The notes beneath the pieces were generated by a model. It was not told the origin of the DNA. It ran no database searches and saw nothing but the letters and a program-made list of their open reading frames with translations. The translations under genes and the position numbers were made by a program. Positions 10,901 through 37,009 of a DNA stretch of 64,000 nt are shown here, one piece after another. Position 1 is the first letter of the stretch; each line of letters begins with the position of its first letter. Source of the DNA: Phallusia mammillata (lineage: Eukaryota; Chordata; Ascidiacea; Phlebobranchia; Ascidiidae); contig QLIY01000112.1 in NCBI GenBank assembly GCA_003260075.1, positions 8,126-72,125 on the forward strand, written 5' to 3'.

Positions 10901-13416
10901 ACTCGCGACCGCATCTAAATTAGGTCAAGAAGTTAGATTAGCCAATTTAATTGTAAGTGCAGGTCTACATTACCCCAACCCTGCAAACCCAACCATGACC
11001 CCCAAAGTGCGCTAAAGCCTTTATTTAGCAACGACTTTCACAAATTACTTTACTTCGTCACGTGACAAATACCAATATCTTGCAATGACTGCCGACATGC
11101 CACTTTGAGGTCGTGTTTGACATATCGTTTAACAACCTAGACATGTTTAGCAAAATTTTTACACCAATCTGGCATTCCCGTCAATTATATGACCCTATAG
11201 CTAATCTCAATCCATTCGTAACCCGATATATGTGGTAATAAAACCAGGATAATGTTAGTATTGAAACGTAAAATTAATGTAAAAAATAAAGCAATATGTT
11301 GGTACTAGTCTTAATTTAAATTACAACATAACTTAAAAGTTGGTTAAGCACAGCTACAATTTGTACACATTTAGTCAAGGTATTTGTTTAAGAGGATGTA
11401 AAAATTTAAAATAGTTAGTGAAAACGTGATTCTGCAAACGCAGTCATTGACCTACCACGAAATCTGTGCTTCTTTTGCCCTTGACGTCACGCAGGCATTC
11501 GGCAACTCCGAGGTTAAAAGCTGCGACTTTCTGGTTCGACTGGCGGATTCCGTTCTGGTTGGCCTAAACACGGTAACTTTGTCGGTAAAATCGAAACTCA
11601 CATTAAATGCAAAACATTCTTGATGTGTCGTTGAAACGCACGCAATATTATATTTACTAAAAAAACCTTGGGCCTAACGAAGCATAATCACTTTATATCT
11701 GTAAAAGTTGACTCATTACTTTTAAAACATAATTACCTGTTCAACAAGTATCGCTTCTTGATCCTTCATCTGCTGGTACTGCTGGAGGAGCGCATCCTGC
11801 TCCAGCTCCTTGCGCCTCCTCTCCTCTTCGAAGGAGACAGGAACATTGCGCATTGATCTCTGCATGCAAAGATAACACAGCTCCTGGCCTGCACGGTGGT
11901 GATGCTTGGGAGAGGAACAAGTCGACCCGGCTTCGCTGTAGCGATTTGACTTGCGCGAGAAGTAACGTGAGGTCGGTGGCTCAGGGGTTTGCAAAGGTAC
12001 TGAATTTGGCCTCTGGGGCTCTTCTGTGGATTCTGCTGGGCCTGGAATAAGTTAAGCTTCAGTTATGTAGTCTAATGAAGTGTTAAACAAAAATGGTTTC
12101 GATTTGTGGAACAAAATGTTATGTTACCACTCTTTGGTAAGCGCTTAGTCTAAATATTGCACAATGGTAAGGTTTGTGGTTCAATTTTTTTAATATATTG
12201 CATCATCGCCTGATGACATCATCATAAAGCTGTTCTTGTAATCTCGAAGAGGGAACTTAACTTCCAACTGAAGTTAAGGATTAGCAAAAAACAACATTGG
12301 GTAATACATAATGAGGAAAAGCTTTGCTTTCCACGGGGTTTGAACCCAGAACGCTTACGGGGATGAATCCCGATGAAGGTTTTTTAAATCTGAAAATGTT
12401 CAGGCGCGGTGGACCATTCCGCCAAGTACCTGCCTTATGACGACAAGCTTAAAGTTACCGCTACGTTGAACGGAAATACCTTGTGGTTCCGGGTGCGGTT
12501 GTGGTTCCGGTCCCTTCCCTTCGGTCACGTGACATGGCGTAGCTGGGACCTTTCCGCTTCCTGTTTCGGTTCTTGTGGGTCGTGGACTGCCCGGCGGTTT
12601 CAGGGCCAGATTCGGTGGGCTTGACATTCTACAAGAAACGTAAGAAATCAATGACAGAACTTCATTCATTTTTCCAAATGATTATTTATTTTGTTCATGA
12701 CAGTCAATCAGATTATTTTTGTTTTTCTGTTTTTTGCACAGTTTTGTGTCTTTAAACGTCTTTATACATTTGCATGTCTTTTAACCTTTTATTTCTAACC
12801 TTAAGCGTCGATTTAAACCATAAGCGAAAGGTTTTCGCGTAACGCAGCACTACAAACACAATCATAAAGTTTTTGCAGCACCGCGCTACATCGACAAACT
12901 TTTCTTTTTTTTCGTTCCAACGAAACCCACCTTTTCATGTCATTCAAACTTGGGTAAAGGGCATACGGTGCCCTAATCGGGACGGAAGACCATTTTAAAA
13001 AATCGTCTCTGTTGTGTTTTTTATTCCGCCCAATATCTGGTAAACTGGTACTGTCCCATTTATAAGTCGTCATTTTTTTCATTAAGCTATCTATAAACTT
13101 TTGTAGATATGAACAATAAAATATATGTTTATGTGATAGGAAAATACAACTGGCTCTAAATCTGAATTGTCTGTGCTTAAGTATATCTAAGCTAAACAAC
13201 AGGCCCAGTTAACTGAGTAAACGTTACTTTATTTCTTATCACTCTTGGACGATCTTCTGAATATTATGGCGACATGAAGTTCAAAAACAACAAAATCGTA
13301 ACTTTTCCTGTCAAAAAGATACCACCTCGTCAACGAACAGCCTCACTGGCACCCAAGCTCTTCCAAAATGCGAAATCCACATTCCTTTCTCACAACACAC
13401 AACGCTGTTTTACTCT

Positions 13417-13509
<93 letters not shown>

Positions 13510-15296
13510 CCAAGCGCCGGGCAATAAAACCTAATAGCTCGACCGGGAAAAATATATTGGATGGTATGTAACGAGCACCTCCGTCGTATACCCCTTATTT
13601 GTCTGGTAATCGATGGGCATTGACACGCCTTTGACAATACGATTCCCTGTTTGTCTTCCAAATGTGAGAAACCGATTTTCGCCTGTGTTTCGTCAAGTAC
13701 GCGATATTTGATGAGATGACACCCTCTGCCATGTTCGTCAACCCAACGGGGTCCTATTGTTTGCTAGACTCAGATGGCAAACAATGGTAAGTATGGGTAG
13801 AGCGCTATGGATTCTGAACCCACGCTAATCTTCGCAGTGTTTGTGGCAAAACTCCCACAGTGTCATTTTATAGACAGGAAAACTATTTGCAAGGATTTTT
13901 TGAATGCTAAAAAACTGTTCAAAACTGTTGTAAATCACCCTTTAGATAATAACAAAGCAAACAAAATGTAGAAGAAACTGCTGGGATGTCTGTTAAACTG
14001 ATTGAACGTTGATGGTCTGATCTATTCATGACTAAACTGGCGCGATAGCCTTTACTTTTTACTACAACTGACATATGGTTCAACTGTCTTCATGCGATAT
14101 ACGAACAAAACGTACACTTTATTGCTTGTCAGAATGCGAAATAGTAAGTCGTTTTCCATAAACACAGCGAGATGTCCAAATTTACAACACAGATATATTT
14201 TCCACTCATTGGGCAAAGCCAAACCCCAAGCTGTGTCTCGCTGGCAAAAACAATGTGATTTAACTTTACCATGGACCCGTTCCGATTCATATTGCCGTAA
14301 AAACAGCGTGACATCATCCGTCCGCAACTAATAAAATGCTTTTGTCCGTAAAATTTACGACCCAATAACATATCGAATTTGACGTCAGAATTTTCAGGGG
14401 TTAAATGTTTTTTTTGCGCTTGGAAGAAAATGTTACCATAGCGAGTATACACTGCGACGGCCAAAAATGATTAAATTTGGTTTGGTATTTAATTGGTTGG
14501 CAAGATTAACTTGTCCACACGATAGCGCAAAAGAGCTTTGCGATTTAAATGGAACAACATCCGAATATTACGCTGAGACAAACTTGTGTGAAAACGTGTG
14601 TGTTTACCTAGTAAAGTTTATCCCCGAAAACGATTTCGAGTTTAGTCATCGTATGCTAAACAAGCACAAACTCGCAATCTTTTAAATTAGCAATATTCAT
14701 AAACTAATCACAAAATCGCCTTCAATTAGGTTTTTGCCATTACTTACATCATGAGTTAGTAAAAAAAATCATCTTATATATCATTTCAATAAAAAAAACA
14801 TGCATTCGTGGGTAAAAATCACTTACTTTCTAACGGGAGATCCCCTAACACCCTCCCTGACCGGCATTGCATCACGCAGCTCCTCAGGGGTGAAGTTGAC
14901 TCCAACGACTGGATGGGGGTGCACCACTTCACGGTTCGATAGTCTGGTTGGGGGAAGGGGCATTTTCTCTGCAAAAAAAGAACAGACCTTTTAACTTTTA
15001 AGATTTGGTTGGAAGCCTAAGGGAATCTGTTTCGTTTCTAAAGAAATGACCTTTTTCTTCAGATTTGTCGTTTTAAGGATTTCAAGAAGAAAAAGCCCGT
15101 TTTTGTAAATATCTTGCATTAAACCTCTGTTATTTTTCATGTTGCAATCAGTTTTTCGTTTGAGATTGGATAAGCCCTATACGTCATCGCTTTATTTCAG
15201 GCTGAGTTAGACATGTAGGTAAAACTTTATTTTAAACAACAAATCGCAACACTGTTAGATATTAGCAGTCGCTAAAAATATCAGGCAAGTTATGTT

Positions 15297-15392
<96 letters not shown>

Positions 15393-16660
15393 TTTTCTAA
15401 ACTTAAACATATTGAACGTACCACCGTCTCCTTCCTCCTGCGCGTGTTCAGTAATAGGCGGCAGTATGTTGTTCGTTCCATTTAGTCTATACAAATAGTC
15501 CAAAAAGCGGTAAAAAACGAGCTACAATAAACAGGTATAATGTCATTTAACGTCTAGACCAGTGCTCCGCAACCGGTGTGCCGCAAGACGATGCGGGGTG
15601 TGCCGCCGCAAAACGTATAACTTTTTGTGTTAAATTTGTTTTTATTTTATTCATAGCAAATGATACAGTTCACAACACCACCAAACTAAAGCTACACTAC
15701 TCACTACGCATTCATGTTTTATTACGTCATAATATACTTTATACTGGCTTAATGCAGGGGTCTCAAAACACGCGGCCCGGTGTGGCCCTAAGAGGGTTTT
15801 TGTGCGGCCCGCGAACTAAGTTTTAAATTTTAGGTGTTTAGCTCAGGTGGAATACCCTGTCAGGCCACCGATTTTAAGAAACAATCATTCTTTATAAGTA
15901 TTGGTTGAAAATAAATGCAACGTTTTAATCGTATGGTGGAAAGAGTCCCTCCTGTTGAAAATCAGCAATTCATTCCAGTTGTTGAGTCATAGTTTTTAAT
16001 TGTTTCGTCATTGTATGCCATTGTTTTCACACATAGTAGTTTATTGTACTTGCTTTTTTTAGTTTGCTACACTGTATATTCGTTTCTTGTTGATTGCATT
16101 ACAAATGTGTACATGAAATGGCAAAAACGCACAACATTTTAAGCACATAATATTTTTGTTCATGTTACTTTTACAAAAAAGTTTAAATATTACGGCGCTT
16201 TACTAACGTAAAAAATGTTTTTGGCCCTCAAAGAAGCTTAAGACCCCTGACTCAATGCTTTTTTAGGCTTTATATTCAAATCGCATTTTTTGGGTTCGGG
16301 TGTGTCGCCGAACATTTAAAGCTTGTATGGTGTGACGTGCGTGAAAAAAGGTTGCGGAGCACTGGTCTAGACCAGTGGCCTCAACCTTTCGCGGACCGTG
16401 GCCTCCTAAAAGTAACTTTTGGGTCTCGTGGCCTCCTTCAAGTAACCCTGTAGGACCTGTGGCCCCCTTTAGAAATGTAAATGGCAATCTCATGTTGGAA
16501 TTAGGTACTAATTTCGACTTTACACAGGTCGAATGGAACAAGAATACGAAATCGTGAAAAACCTCAATATAGACAAATAGTATCTGAAATAGTCCATTAA
16601 ATTGGGGAATAAAGTTAAAAAAAGGAAATGGCTTTTTGGGGGTGCTTCTGGTGAATCTAC

Positions 16661-16759
<99 letters not shown>

Positions 16760-19579
16760 CTGGGGGGGGCATGGTCCCTGGTTGAGAACCACTGGTCTAG
16801 ACATTTGTCTTAAGTTACTTTAAAGAATAGGCTATAGTAATGCGCTTAACCAAAAATCGTAAAAAAAATATAATTCAAAAGGAGTCTTAGCTAGGGCACT
16901 GTGACCTCTTCGATTGGGCGTACCCTTACGTGCTGAAGATTAAAATCAGTCATCTGTTTACGACTTGTAATATAATCTTACTCAAACGATCACACATAAA
17001 CGTCACGTGATGGGCGATGGGTTGGGCAAGTGAGGCCTCATAACCGGTCAATGCGATTTATTTTATAAACCATTGTCCAATAATGACCAGTTTTATTGCA
17101 ACGCAAATGTCGTATTTGTGACTATACGACCGGCCATTAAACGCATAAATCACAAGTTTAGTAGTAAAGTTTGCGCCTTAAATTTGATACCCAATAAACT
17201 TGTTATCAGTGTAGTAAGGTAGAAAAATTGTAGTTGTTTGTTTTGTTTGTTTCAAGGATTTTTTTGACCTTTCAGAAGTACGTTTTTTGAGGTTGAATTA
17301 TGAACATTAAATACAGATTAAAACATTGCAAAATATATGCTTAATTACAAGTTCAGTAGTAAAGTTTGTCTTAAATTTATTACCCAATAAAGTGTAAGCA
17401 TGTTATAAGTACAGTAAAGTACGAAAACTTTGGTTGAATGTTATGTCAGTTTATCACACTGTTAGCACCCCCCCCCCCCCAATAAAGTGTAAGCATGTTA
17501 TAAGTACAGTAAAGTACGAAAACTTTTGGTTGAATGTTATGTCAGTTTATCACACTGTTAGGTTTTATTTTGAAGTTGGCAAAAGAGAATCCCGTTTGGG
17601 GCAGGTTGGATTTAGGTTAAGTCAAATGTTTCATATAAGTTTAAAGCACTGCAAAGTATACTAACTTTGGTAAAGTGAAAGTGTTGGTCCCTGGGCGACG
17701 TTGTGCACTTAAAGTTGTCTGGTTGGACATAACTGAGTCAGCAGTTCCAGGTCGCTAAAAGCATTGTCAAGAGTTAAACCAAGGCACCTATTATTGCACA
17801 CAAACCAAATTGCAATCAATTCTTAAACTACCTTCTCTTTTATCCTTTTTAGCAATAAAGTCATTAATTCTGTGCTAACCTTTTTCTGTAAAATTAACAT
17901 ATTTGTTCTACTCACACACACATTTTAAAGGATTTAAGGATTTGCTTTTGTGATGAAGTTAAAATGAAGTTAAACTGACACTGTACTAAGCTCACTGTAT
18001 ACTCTGCAGTATACAGTTTTAACTGATGCCGGAAGTTTCTTTTCAAAAATATCCTGTCCTAAAATGTTTGTTATACCTTATGCCTCCTGTACAACAACTT
18101 TCCACATTTTCGAGCCAGTTCTGCACTCTGTGCTGGGCTACCAGAAAATAGCTCCTAAAAATCAGATCATTAAAAAGTAAAATGAGAAAAATACAACATC
18201 AAACTGATACAATAACCAAATAAGCAGACATATAGCATTTTGCATGATACACAGACTTCACTGACTTTTGTGAGTGTAATTTTAACAGTTTCTTAATACA
18301 CTTATTAGTTTCAGCAACAAGTTACATACATTTTCAAGGACTTTCACCAAGTTTCCAGAACCATCCATTGAATTGAGAAAGTCTTTGAAGAATTTCATTT
18401 TCACTTTGGAGTCCTTGATGGTCAGGACACCAATACCACGGAACAGAAACTCAACGTTTTGCTGATTGGCAGTGGCCCGTGACAATGCCTACAACAAGAT
18501 CAGTGCAACAATAATGAAATCTTTCTTATGTTAAATCTTTTAGGTTGGAATTATCCTATACATGCCATACAGTACAAAAAAAGGTACAGCAGTAAACACA
18601 AATAATTTGTGAGTTTATTCGTTGTGCTAAAATTTTGGAAATACATATTTATAAGTTATACCTGCAGAACTTCTCTAACACATGTTTCGACAGTGTCACG
18701 ATCAAATGGGCTCTCAACTGCCAGTGCAGTAAAATTCAGCTGAACCACTGGTATTTCACCTGAAAACAAATTAAACATGGCAAACAAGATGGAATTACCG
18801 CTGAAGAATATATGGTTTCTCAAAGTTTTCCATGTAGTACAAACACATCATAAATTGAAAATGTACATAGAGACAAACAATTTGTACTTAGAACTACTAA
18901 GTAACCTTTAAATAAGAAGGTGACACAAAATACCCAGCACATCATTTATGATGACACAAAACTAGAAATATGCTACAAAAAACAATAGTGATTTTCTGGT
19001 TAAGTTGACCGAACATTTATATGCATGGTAATTTCAGTCTTTTTCAGCAACCTATAATATTGTGACAGAGAGTGAAATTAAACAATATGCAAAATACAAT
19101 AACACAATTTGGTACCAGCAACAATGCCATTTCAGTGTTATAGCAACAGTGTTTAAATTTAAGTTTTATCAAATTTAATTGAAACAAACCTGTGGTATGG
19201 TGTTTTGTGTAGTACAAGGCATGGGTTTGAGCAAACTTTTCAGACAAAACAAAAACAGGTCTTTGAATTAAAATAAACTTGTTGTTGCCAATGTCCATTT
19301 TCTTGTGGGTGAAAGTAAATGTACCCAAGTTAGGGATGTGCACACCCTTTTGCGCACACATCTGAATTTCGACATATTCCGAAACCGTTTCCCACACGCT
19401 AATAATATCTGGGGAAAAATAATAAGATTTAGAACTTCAAACACTCAACATACACAAATTAAAGCACTGAAAACTTTTGCTTGTCGTATTAGTAACTCAC
19501 CTTCTTCAGAAAGATTAGGAATTGCCGAAAAACGATTTTTCCTTGCTTCGGAAACTAAGCTGTGCATCGCTTCCGGCAT
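4913..19579 (-). CDS. CCDC81: CCDC81 orthologue, HU-domain and coiled-coil protein, about 743 aa
   Basis: Seventeen phase-consistent exons: 19501–19579, 19190–19408, 18662–18759, 18330–18488, 18077–18154, 14827–14966 (or to 14968), 12480–12628, 11737–12041, 11456–11563, 10419–10502, 9692–9777, 9127–9205, 8411–8566, 7675–7799, 7244–7345, 6232–6399, 4913–5009. The start is MPEAMHSL (ATG 19577–19579; a second Met follows at codon 5). The first exons carry two HU-like domains (about residues 15–125 and 110–210), including the typical GNNKFILIQRPVFVLSEK. A low-complexity linker follows, then CYLCMQRSMRN (near 364), AAFNLGVAE, RPLTPLRFYKQEEYSKAL, long coiled coil, PIFGRF, and the conserved tail RCGQCERR…PGSRLMV. 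It is longer than the roughly 650-aa human protein. The family is linked to centrosomes and cilia; its biochemical role is not established. GAG TAA and AAG TAA at two exon ends mimic stops but are splice donors. An exon could be missing inside 14969–18076, where poly-C tracts occur. Confidence 0.9.
5061..5474. mobile_element. Degenerate hAT-like miniature element
   Basis: The left end resembles the CACTGGTTCTCAAA terminus of the hAT-type elements elsewhere here and the right end reads CCCCAGTTTGAGA. Flanks are similar (TGCTACAC and CGTTACAC). The interior repeats 'ggaccgcgg' style sequence. Decayed; it lies downstream of the CCDC81 terminal exon, within its last intron. Confidence 0.45.
5565..5650 (+). 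repeat. Partial copy of a dispersed repeat (CCACC.GTGCC … CTATTGTGTCG)
   Basis: Shares the order CCACCA-TGTGCC, AACGTT, GCGC-CTATTT, TTGATGATT, GTGCTATTGTGTCGC with copies at 26330–27495, 29760–30062 and 49785–49935. Those copies end in GAAATAAACTCAACTC-like tails. Type unknown; the tail suggests a retroposed element. Confidence 0.55.
6481..6662. mobile_element. pogo/Tigger-like miniature element
   Basis: Terminal inverted repeats CAGTAAACCTCGGT and ACCGAGGTTTACTG bound a 182-bp element flanked by TA on both sides (6479–6480 and 6663–6664), as expected for Tc1/mariner/pogo. No coding capacity. Lies in a CCDC81 intron. Confidence 0.8.
6806..7206. mobile_element. hAT-type miniature element (TAGGGATG ends)
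   Basis: Ends TAGGGATGCGCC and GGCACATCCCTA are inverted, flanked by the 8-bp duplication GTTGAGTG (6798–6805 and 7207–7214). The interior has repeats of the GAGCACCGAGCAT type in both orientations. Non-coding, in a CCDC81 intron. Confidence 0.8.
12330..12420 (-). repeat. tRNA-Leu/Ser-like SINE remnant
   Basis: On the minus strand there is a box-A-like GGCGGAATGGTCCACCGCGCC, a long spacer like a class II tRNA variable arm, and a box-B-like GGGTTCAAACCCC. A related copy lies at 60931–61025. Probably a tRNA-derived SINE or pseudogene. It is in a CCDC81 intron, just beside exon 12480–12628. Confidence 0.55.
13418..13507. repeat. Poly-C tract, 90 nt
   Basis: Uninterrupted C run in the CCDC81 intron between exons 12480–12628 and 14827–14966. 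Open frames across it (poly-Pro or poly-Gly) are artefacts of the run. The length is close to the 92–95-nt runs at 3078–3169, 15298–15391 and 16662–16756. Confidence 0.95.
15298..15391. repeat. Poly-C tract, 94 nt
   Basis: Uninterrupted C run in the long CCDC81 intron 14969–18076. The minus-strand sequence just above it (15392–15490) is open and could hide part of an exon, but I found no complete acceptor/donor pair. Confidence 0.95.
15560..16364. mobile_element. hAT-type element (CAGTGCTCCGCAACC ends) with a nested copy
   Basis: Ends CAGTGCTCCGCAACC and GGTTGCGGAGCACTG, flanked by GTCTAGAC at 15552–15559 and 16365–16372. A second element (15755–16249) is nested inside it. The right target duplication is shared with the next element at 16373. 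No transposase reading frame seen. Confidence 0.85.
15755..16249. mobile_element. Nested hAT-type element (CAGGGGTCTCAAA ends)
   Basis: Ends CAGGGGTCTCAAAAC and TTAAGACCCCTG. Flanks GCTTAATG and ACTCAATG agree at six of eight positions, consistent with an older insertion. Contains 'gcggcccg' near its left end, like the elements at 44339 and 56474. Confidence 0.7.
16373..16794. mobile_element. hAT-type element (CAGTGGCCTCAACC ends) with poly-C inside
   Basis: Ends CAGTGGCCTCAACC and GGTTGAGAACCACTG. Both flanks are GTCTAGAC (16365–16372 and 16795–16802). A 95-nt poly-C (16662–16756) lies inside the right part. Confidence 0.8.
17385..17564. repeat. Duplicated ~80-bp segment around a poly-C junction
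   Basis: The sequence from AATAAAGTGTAAGCATG to TATCACACTGTTAG (about 17387–17466) is repeated at 17481–17561 with a 13-nt poly-C (17468–17480) between. The second copy continues past the junction. Most likely an assembly duplication in a CCDC81 intron. Confidence 0.85.
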
Positions 19580-20682
19580 ATTGAGCTTGTAGTGTTAACC
19601 CGATTACTGTTACAACCTATTCCTTTTTAAGCATTGCTTTCAACACTGTTTTGTATTTTTGTTGTCTTTTAACGTTCCTATTTGTGTTTTGTTACACGCA
19701 ACGGACTTACTTTGGCAAAGCAATTGCTCAAGTTGCGGGAAATTCTTTAGTAAAGCGTAACGTTGCTAGGGGTTGCTATGGAAAGCCGATTTCAATTGGC
19801 CATTGAGATTCTTTCCGCATGATTACTTTTTATAATATTTTTATTGTAGACAATTTTTAAAAGTGAAAAATTATTGAAATAATAAAAGGTTGTTACATTT
19901 ATTTACTTCGTTATTGTGGTATTACATTAAATTTAGTTTAATAGGACGAAAATGTCTGTTTTGGAATAGTTGATTGTAAAGCGAAAATGTTTGCTAGTTG
20001 AATAAAACAACGCATGTTATTTCAAGGGCTCTTTGCAGTAGCTTGAGTGCTTACAAAACAATCCAGCACGCTTGACTAATCATCAGTTGCCTTTCGTGCA
20101 AAATGTCAACAGTAAACATCAGTCAGTTTGTGTGTGTTCGTAAACAAATAGCGAGGGCAGCATTAACTTCAGGGTTGACTTCAGTCTTACGACAGGGAAT
20201 TTTCTGTTGTGTGGTCACTGTTCATTGCATTTTAAAATGTTATGTTTTGCCGTTATTTGAAATTTTGCATTGTTTACCTGTTTCTCTGGTGCAGTAACAA
20301 TACTTTGATTGAGGTGTAGTATTTTTGCATCTTTTCGCAAGTCGCAATTTGTCATTTTTTGCATTTCATGGGAACTTTGTGTGCGTATACTTGTTAACGC
20401 TGGTGTTTTGAAGAACATTCCGTTGAAGTTTTATAGAGTAATAGACCGTGAATGACCCTATGACAGGTCATTAATATCGATAAATATTTATCATACAGTT
20501 TCAAAAATACTATGTACAAATTCTTGAACCATACAATTTTTTGTTGTGGAGATATAGCAAATTTGGAATGTTAATTGTATGAGCATATTTTTCTGGTTAT
20601 GTGTCTTTGCTCTATGTTTATATTCAAATTATATCGTTAAGTATTAAAAAAACTATTTCGCAGTATTTTGTACACCTGCACC
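19580..20682. promoter_or_regulatory. Shared head-to-head intergenic region, CCDC81 / copine
   Basis: About 1.1 kb separates the two start codons, which face away from each other. Any promoters for both genes must lie here or in unseen 5' UTR exons. A CAG before the copine start (about 20661–20663) could be a splice or trans-splice acceptor. No TATA box or specific factor site is called. Confidence 0.5.
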
Positions 20683-34702
<14,020 letters not shown>

Positions 34703-37009
34703 TGCAGTGCCGTAATATTTGCAGTAAGAGTTGCGTCCAAAAAAAATCATGCTCACAGTTTGTGTTCCTACACTATCTGTCCTCAGATAACTTGCCTAAC
34801 TTTTACTCACGCAATCAATTTTATGAAAGCAAAACTATTGACAAAAAAAGCTAAAAAGTTTTTTTTAATACTGTCTGTCCCCTAATTTGCTCAGCACTCA
34901 GGCAATTAGATTTATGTTACCAAAGCGATTGCCTTAATTCACCGTAGTTTGTTGTTTTTGATATAGTGTCTGTCTTGGCAAATTTGTGCTGCTCCGAAAA
35001 CCCAAAAGTTAAACACCTTTGCTTGGTCATTTTTATGTGTCGATTATTGTTCCAAATACCAAGCACAGTGGCGATACCTTATTTTTCTGAATTTACGTGA
35101 CCTCGTCATACCTGTTTCAGTGTTGCAATATTTAAAATTTAGTCATAAAAATAAACCGTCGATATGTTTGTGATTGTGTGTGAAGGACTGAAACTATATT
35201 TTTAAAATATTAAAACAAAGTGCATTCCAAAGACTTAAGTTGCTATTTTTTGTCACTTTAGTTTTGAAATTAATTTTTAATGTCTTAGTGTAATCTTTAT
35301 AAGATTGTTTTTAGATCTGCGAAATTATTGTTTTGAAAGTAACAAGTTTAAACCTCATAATTTCCTGAACTCATTTTTTTTAATTTCAAATGCGCCTGAC
35401 ACTTCTGATCACTTGTAATGGCAACTAGTAAATTCTTTTCATGGAAACACTTTTGTAGTCACCCTTTTTATCGGCGTTGTTCGCTTTTGTTGCTCTTGAT
35501 ATTTCGATATAATATGCCATTACGTGGTGGATATCATCAATATATAATCATGACCTAGTGTGTTTGTGATATTATATTTTCTATTATACGTGCTGATGAA
35601 TAGAAATCCTGATGTTGACGTCTTCATATGCTTTAAAACTAACTTTTTTGTGTGAAGATACCAATCATGACGACATGTTCTGTATAACACACGTCTTGCA
35701 GTTTCATTCATTCGCGTTCACGTTGTCGTGTATTTGTACTACATAACCGTTACTGCTGCACTACTACAGTAAAATCGACATTTTGTGCTAAGTTATGTTT
35801 TGAATGGTCAAATATTAACGGGAAAGGATTGGGTTTCCCTAGACCAGGGGTTCCCAACCTTTTTACGATCTGACGCTCTGTACTGCCACGCGAACCACTT
35901 ATTGCAGAACAACTAATTTGATCGACTGCCCTGCAATTGGTCGATAGAAAATCAGATAAACAAAATATAAAGTTGTGAATTCCGGTTTTTGTGAAAAAAA
36001 TAGAAGCTACTTGCGTACCACCCGAAAACCTTCACGTACCACTAGTGGTACGCGTACCACAGGTTGGGAACCCCTGCCCTAGACCTTAACTGTTTTGCTG
36101 CGCTCTTTTTTTGAATAATTTTTTTTCTTAATTTGCTTTGACGCCACCTTTCCAGATATTCGTAATGCAAGTGGATACAACTGGTCTGCGACAAAATTGA
36201 ATTAGGTTCTCACATAATACATATAAATCTTTAGTATTTTTCCCATGTATAGGCCTATTACTTATGTTATCACTAAAACTATGTTGCTTACATTACACCT
36301 TCATACGAAAAGGTGACTTGCAATGGCGCTGTCTGCTTGAATTTTACATTTTCGTGAAATTGTTTGCACAATAAGCCCTGAATTAATTGTGTCGAAAGTT
36401 GTGCTTACAAGCCACATAATTATGTTTTTCATTCACAGGGGCCACATTGGCATTCTTACCCTAAGTTTCGGCCTTTAAACCAAGTATCCTAACATTTTCC
36501 AACACAAAAGTCCGCATGTTCCTGTCCCTGTCCTCAAATTTTATAGTTAGACCTCAACTTGCCAGGCATTTTTATAAAGTTGTTCAAAAATCTGCCGTGT
36601 GTTGGCGCTTAAGAACTAATTCCAATTAAAAAGATCACCACCACAATTTATTAGCACTAAATAGGCGCATATCTGCACATAACAAACAGGCACATGCGTT
36701 CCGACTATGTGGAACCCCATGTTTTATTGACCAAATAACCAGTCTACTTCTTTGGGTGGTTATTTATTGTTGCCTAATTGAAAAACTGCTTTATTTTACG
36801 TGTTATAATAACTACTATACAATGTTGCACTGTATACACTATTTAAAATTTGCGCTAAACACTTAAGGGTCAACTTTTAGGTAACTGCAATGTACAACAT
36901 CAAAGAAACGCTTCGTTTCATGGTTACATTTAGTTTTCCGTTTAATAAATTACATAGTAGAAAAAGATTCAGATGGTTTGTTTAGTTGGCAATTGCGTCC
37001 CGAAACAAA
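34703..37009. other. Convergent intergenic, copine / troponin C
   Basis: No exon recognised. Contains the copine poly-A candidate (35150–35155), one hAT-type element (35845–36076) and a minus-strand AATAAA near 36765 that could serve troponin C. Confidence 0.5.
35845..36076. mobile_element. hAT-type miniature element
   Basis: Ends CAGGGGTTCCCAACC and GGTTGGGAACCCCTG, perfect duplication CCCTAGAC (35837–35844, 36077–36084). The palindrome GTACCACTAGTGGTAC is at 36036–36051. 232 bp, non-coding. Confidence 0.92.
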
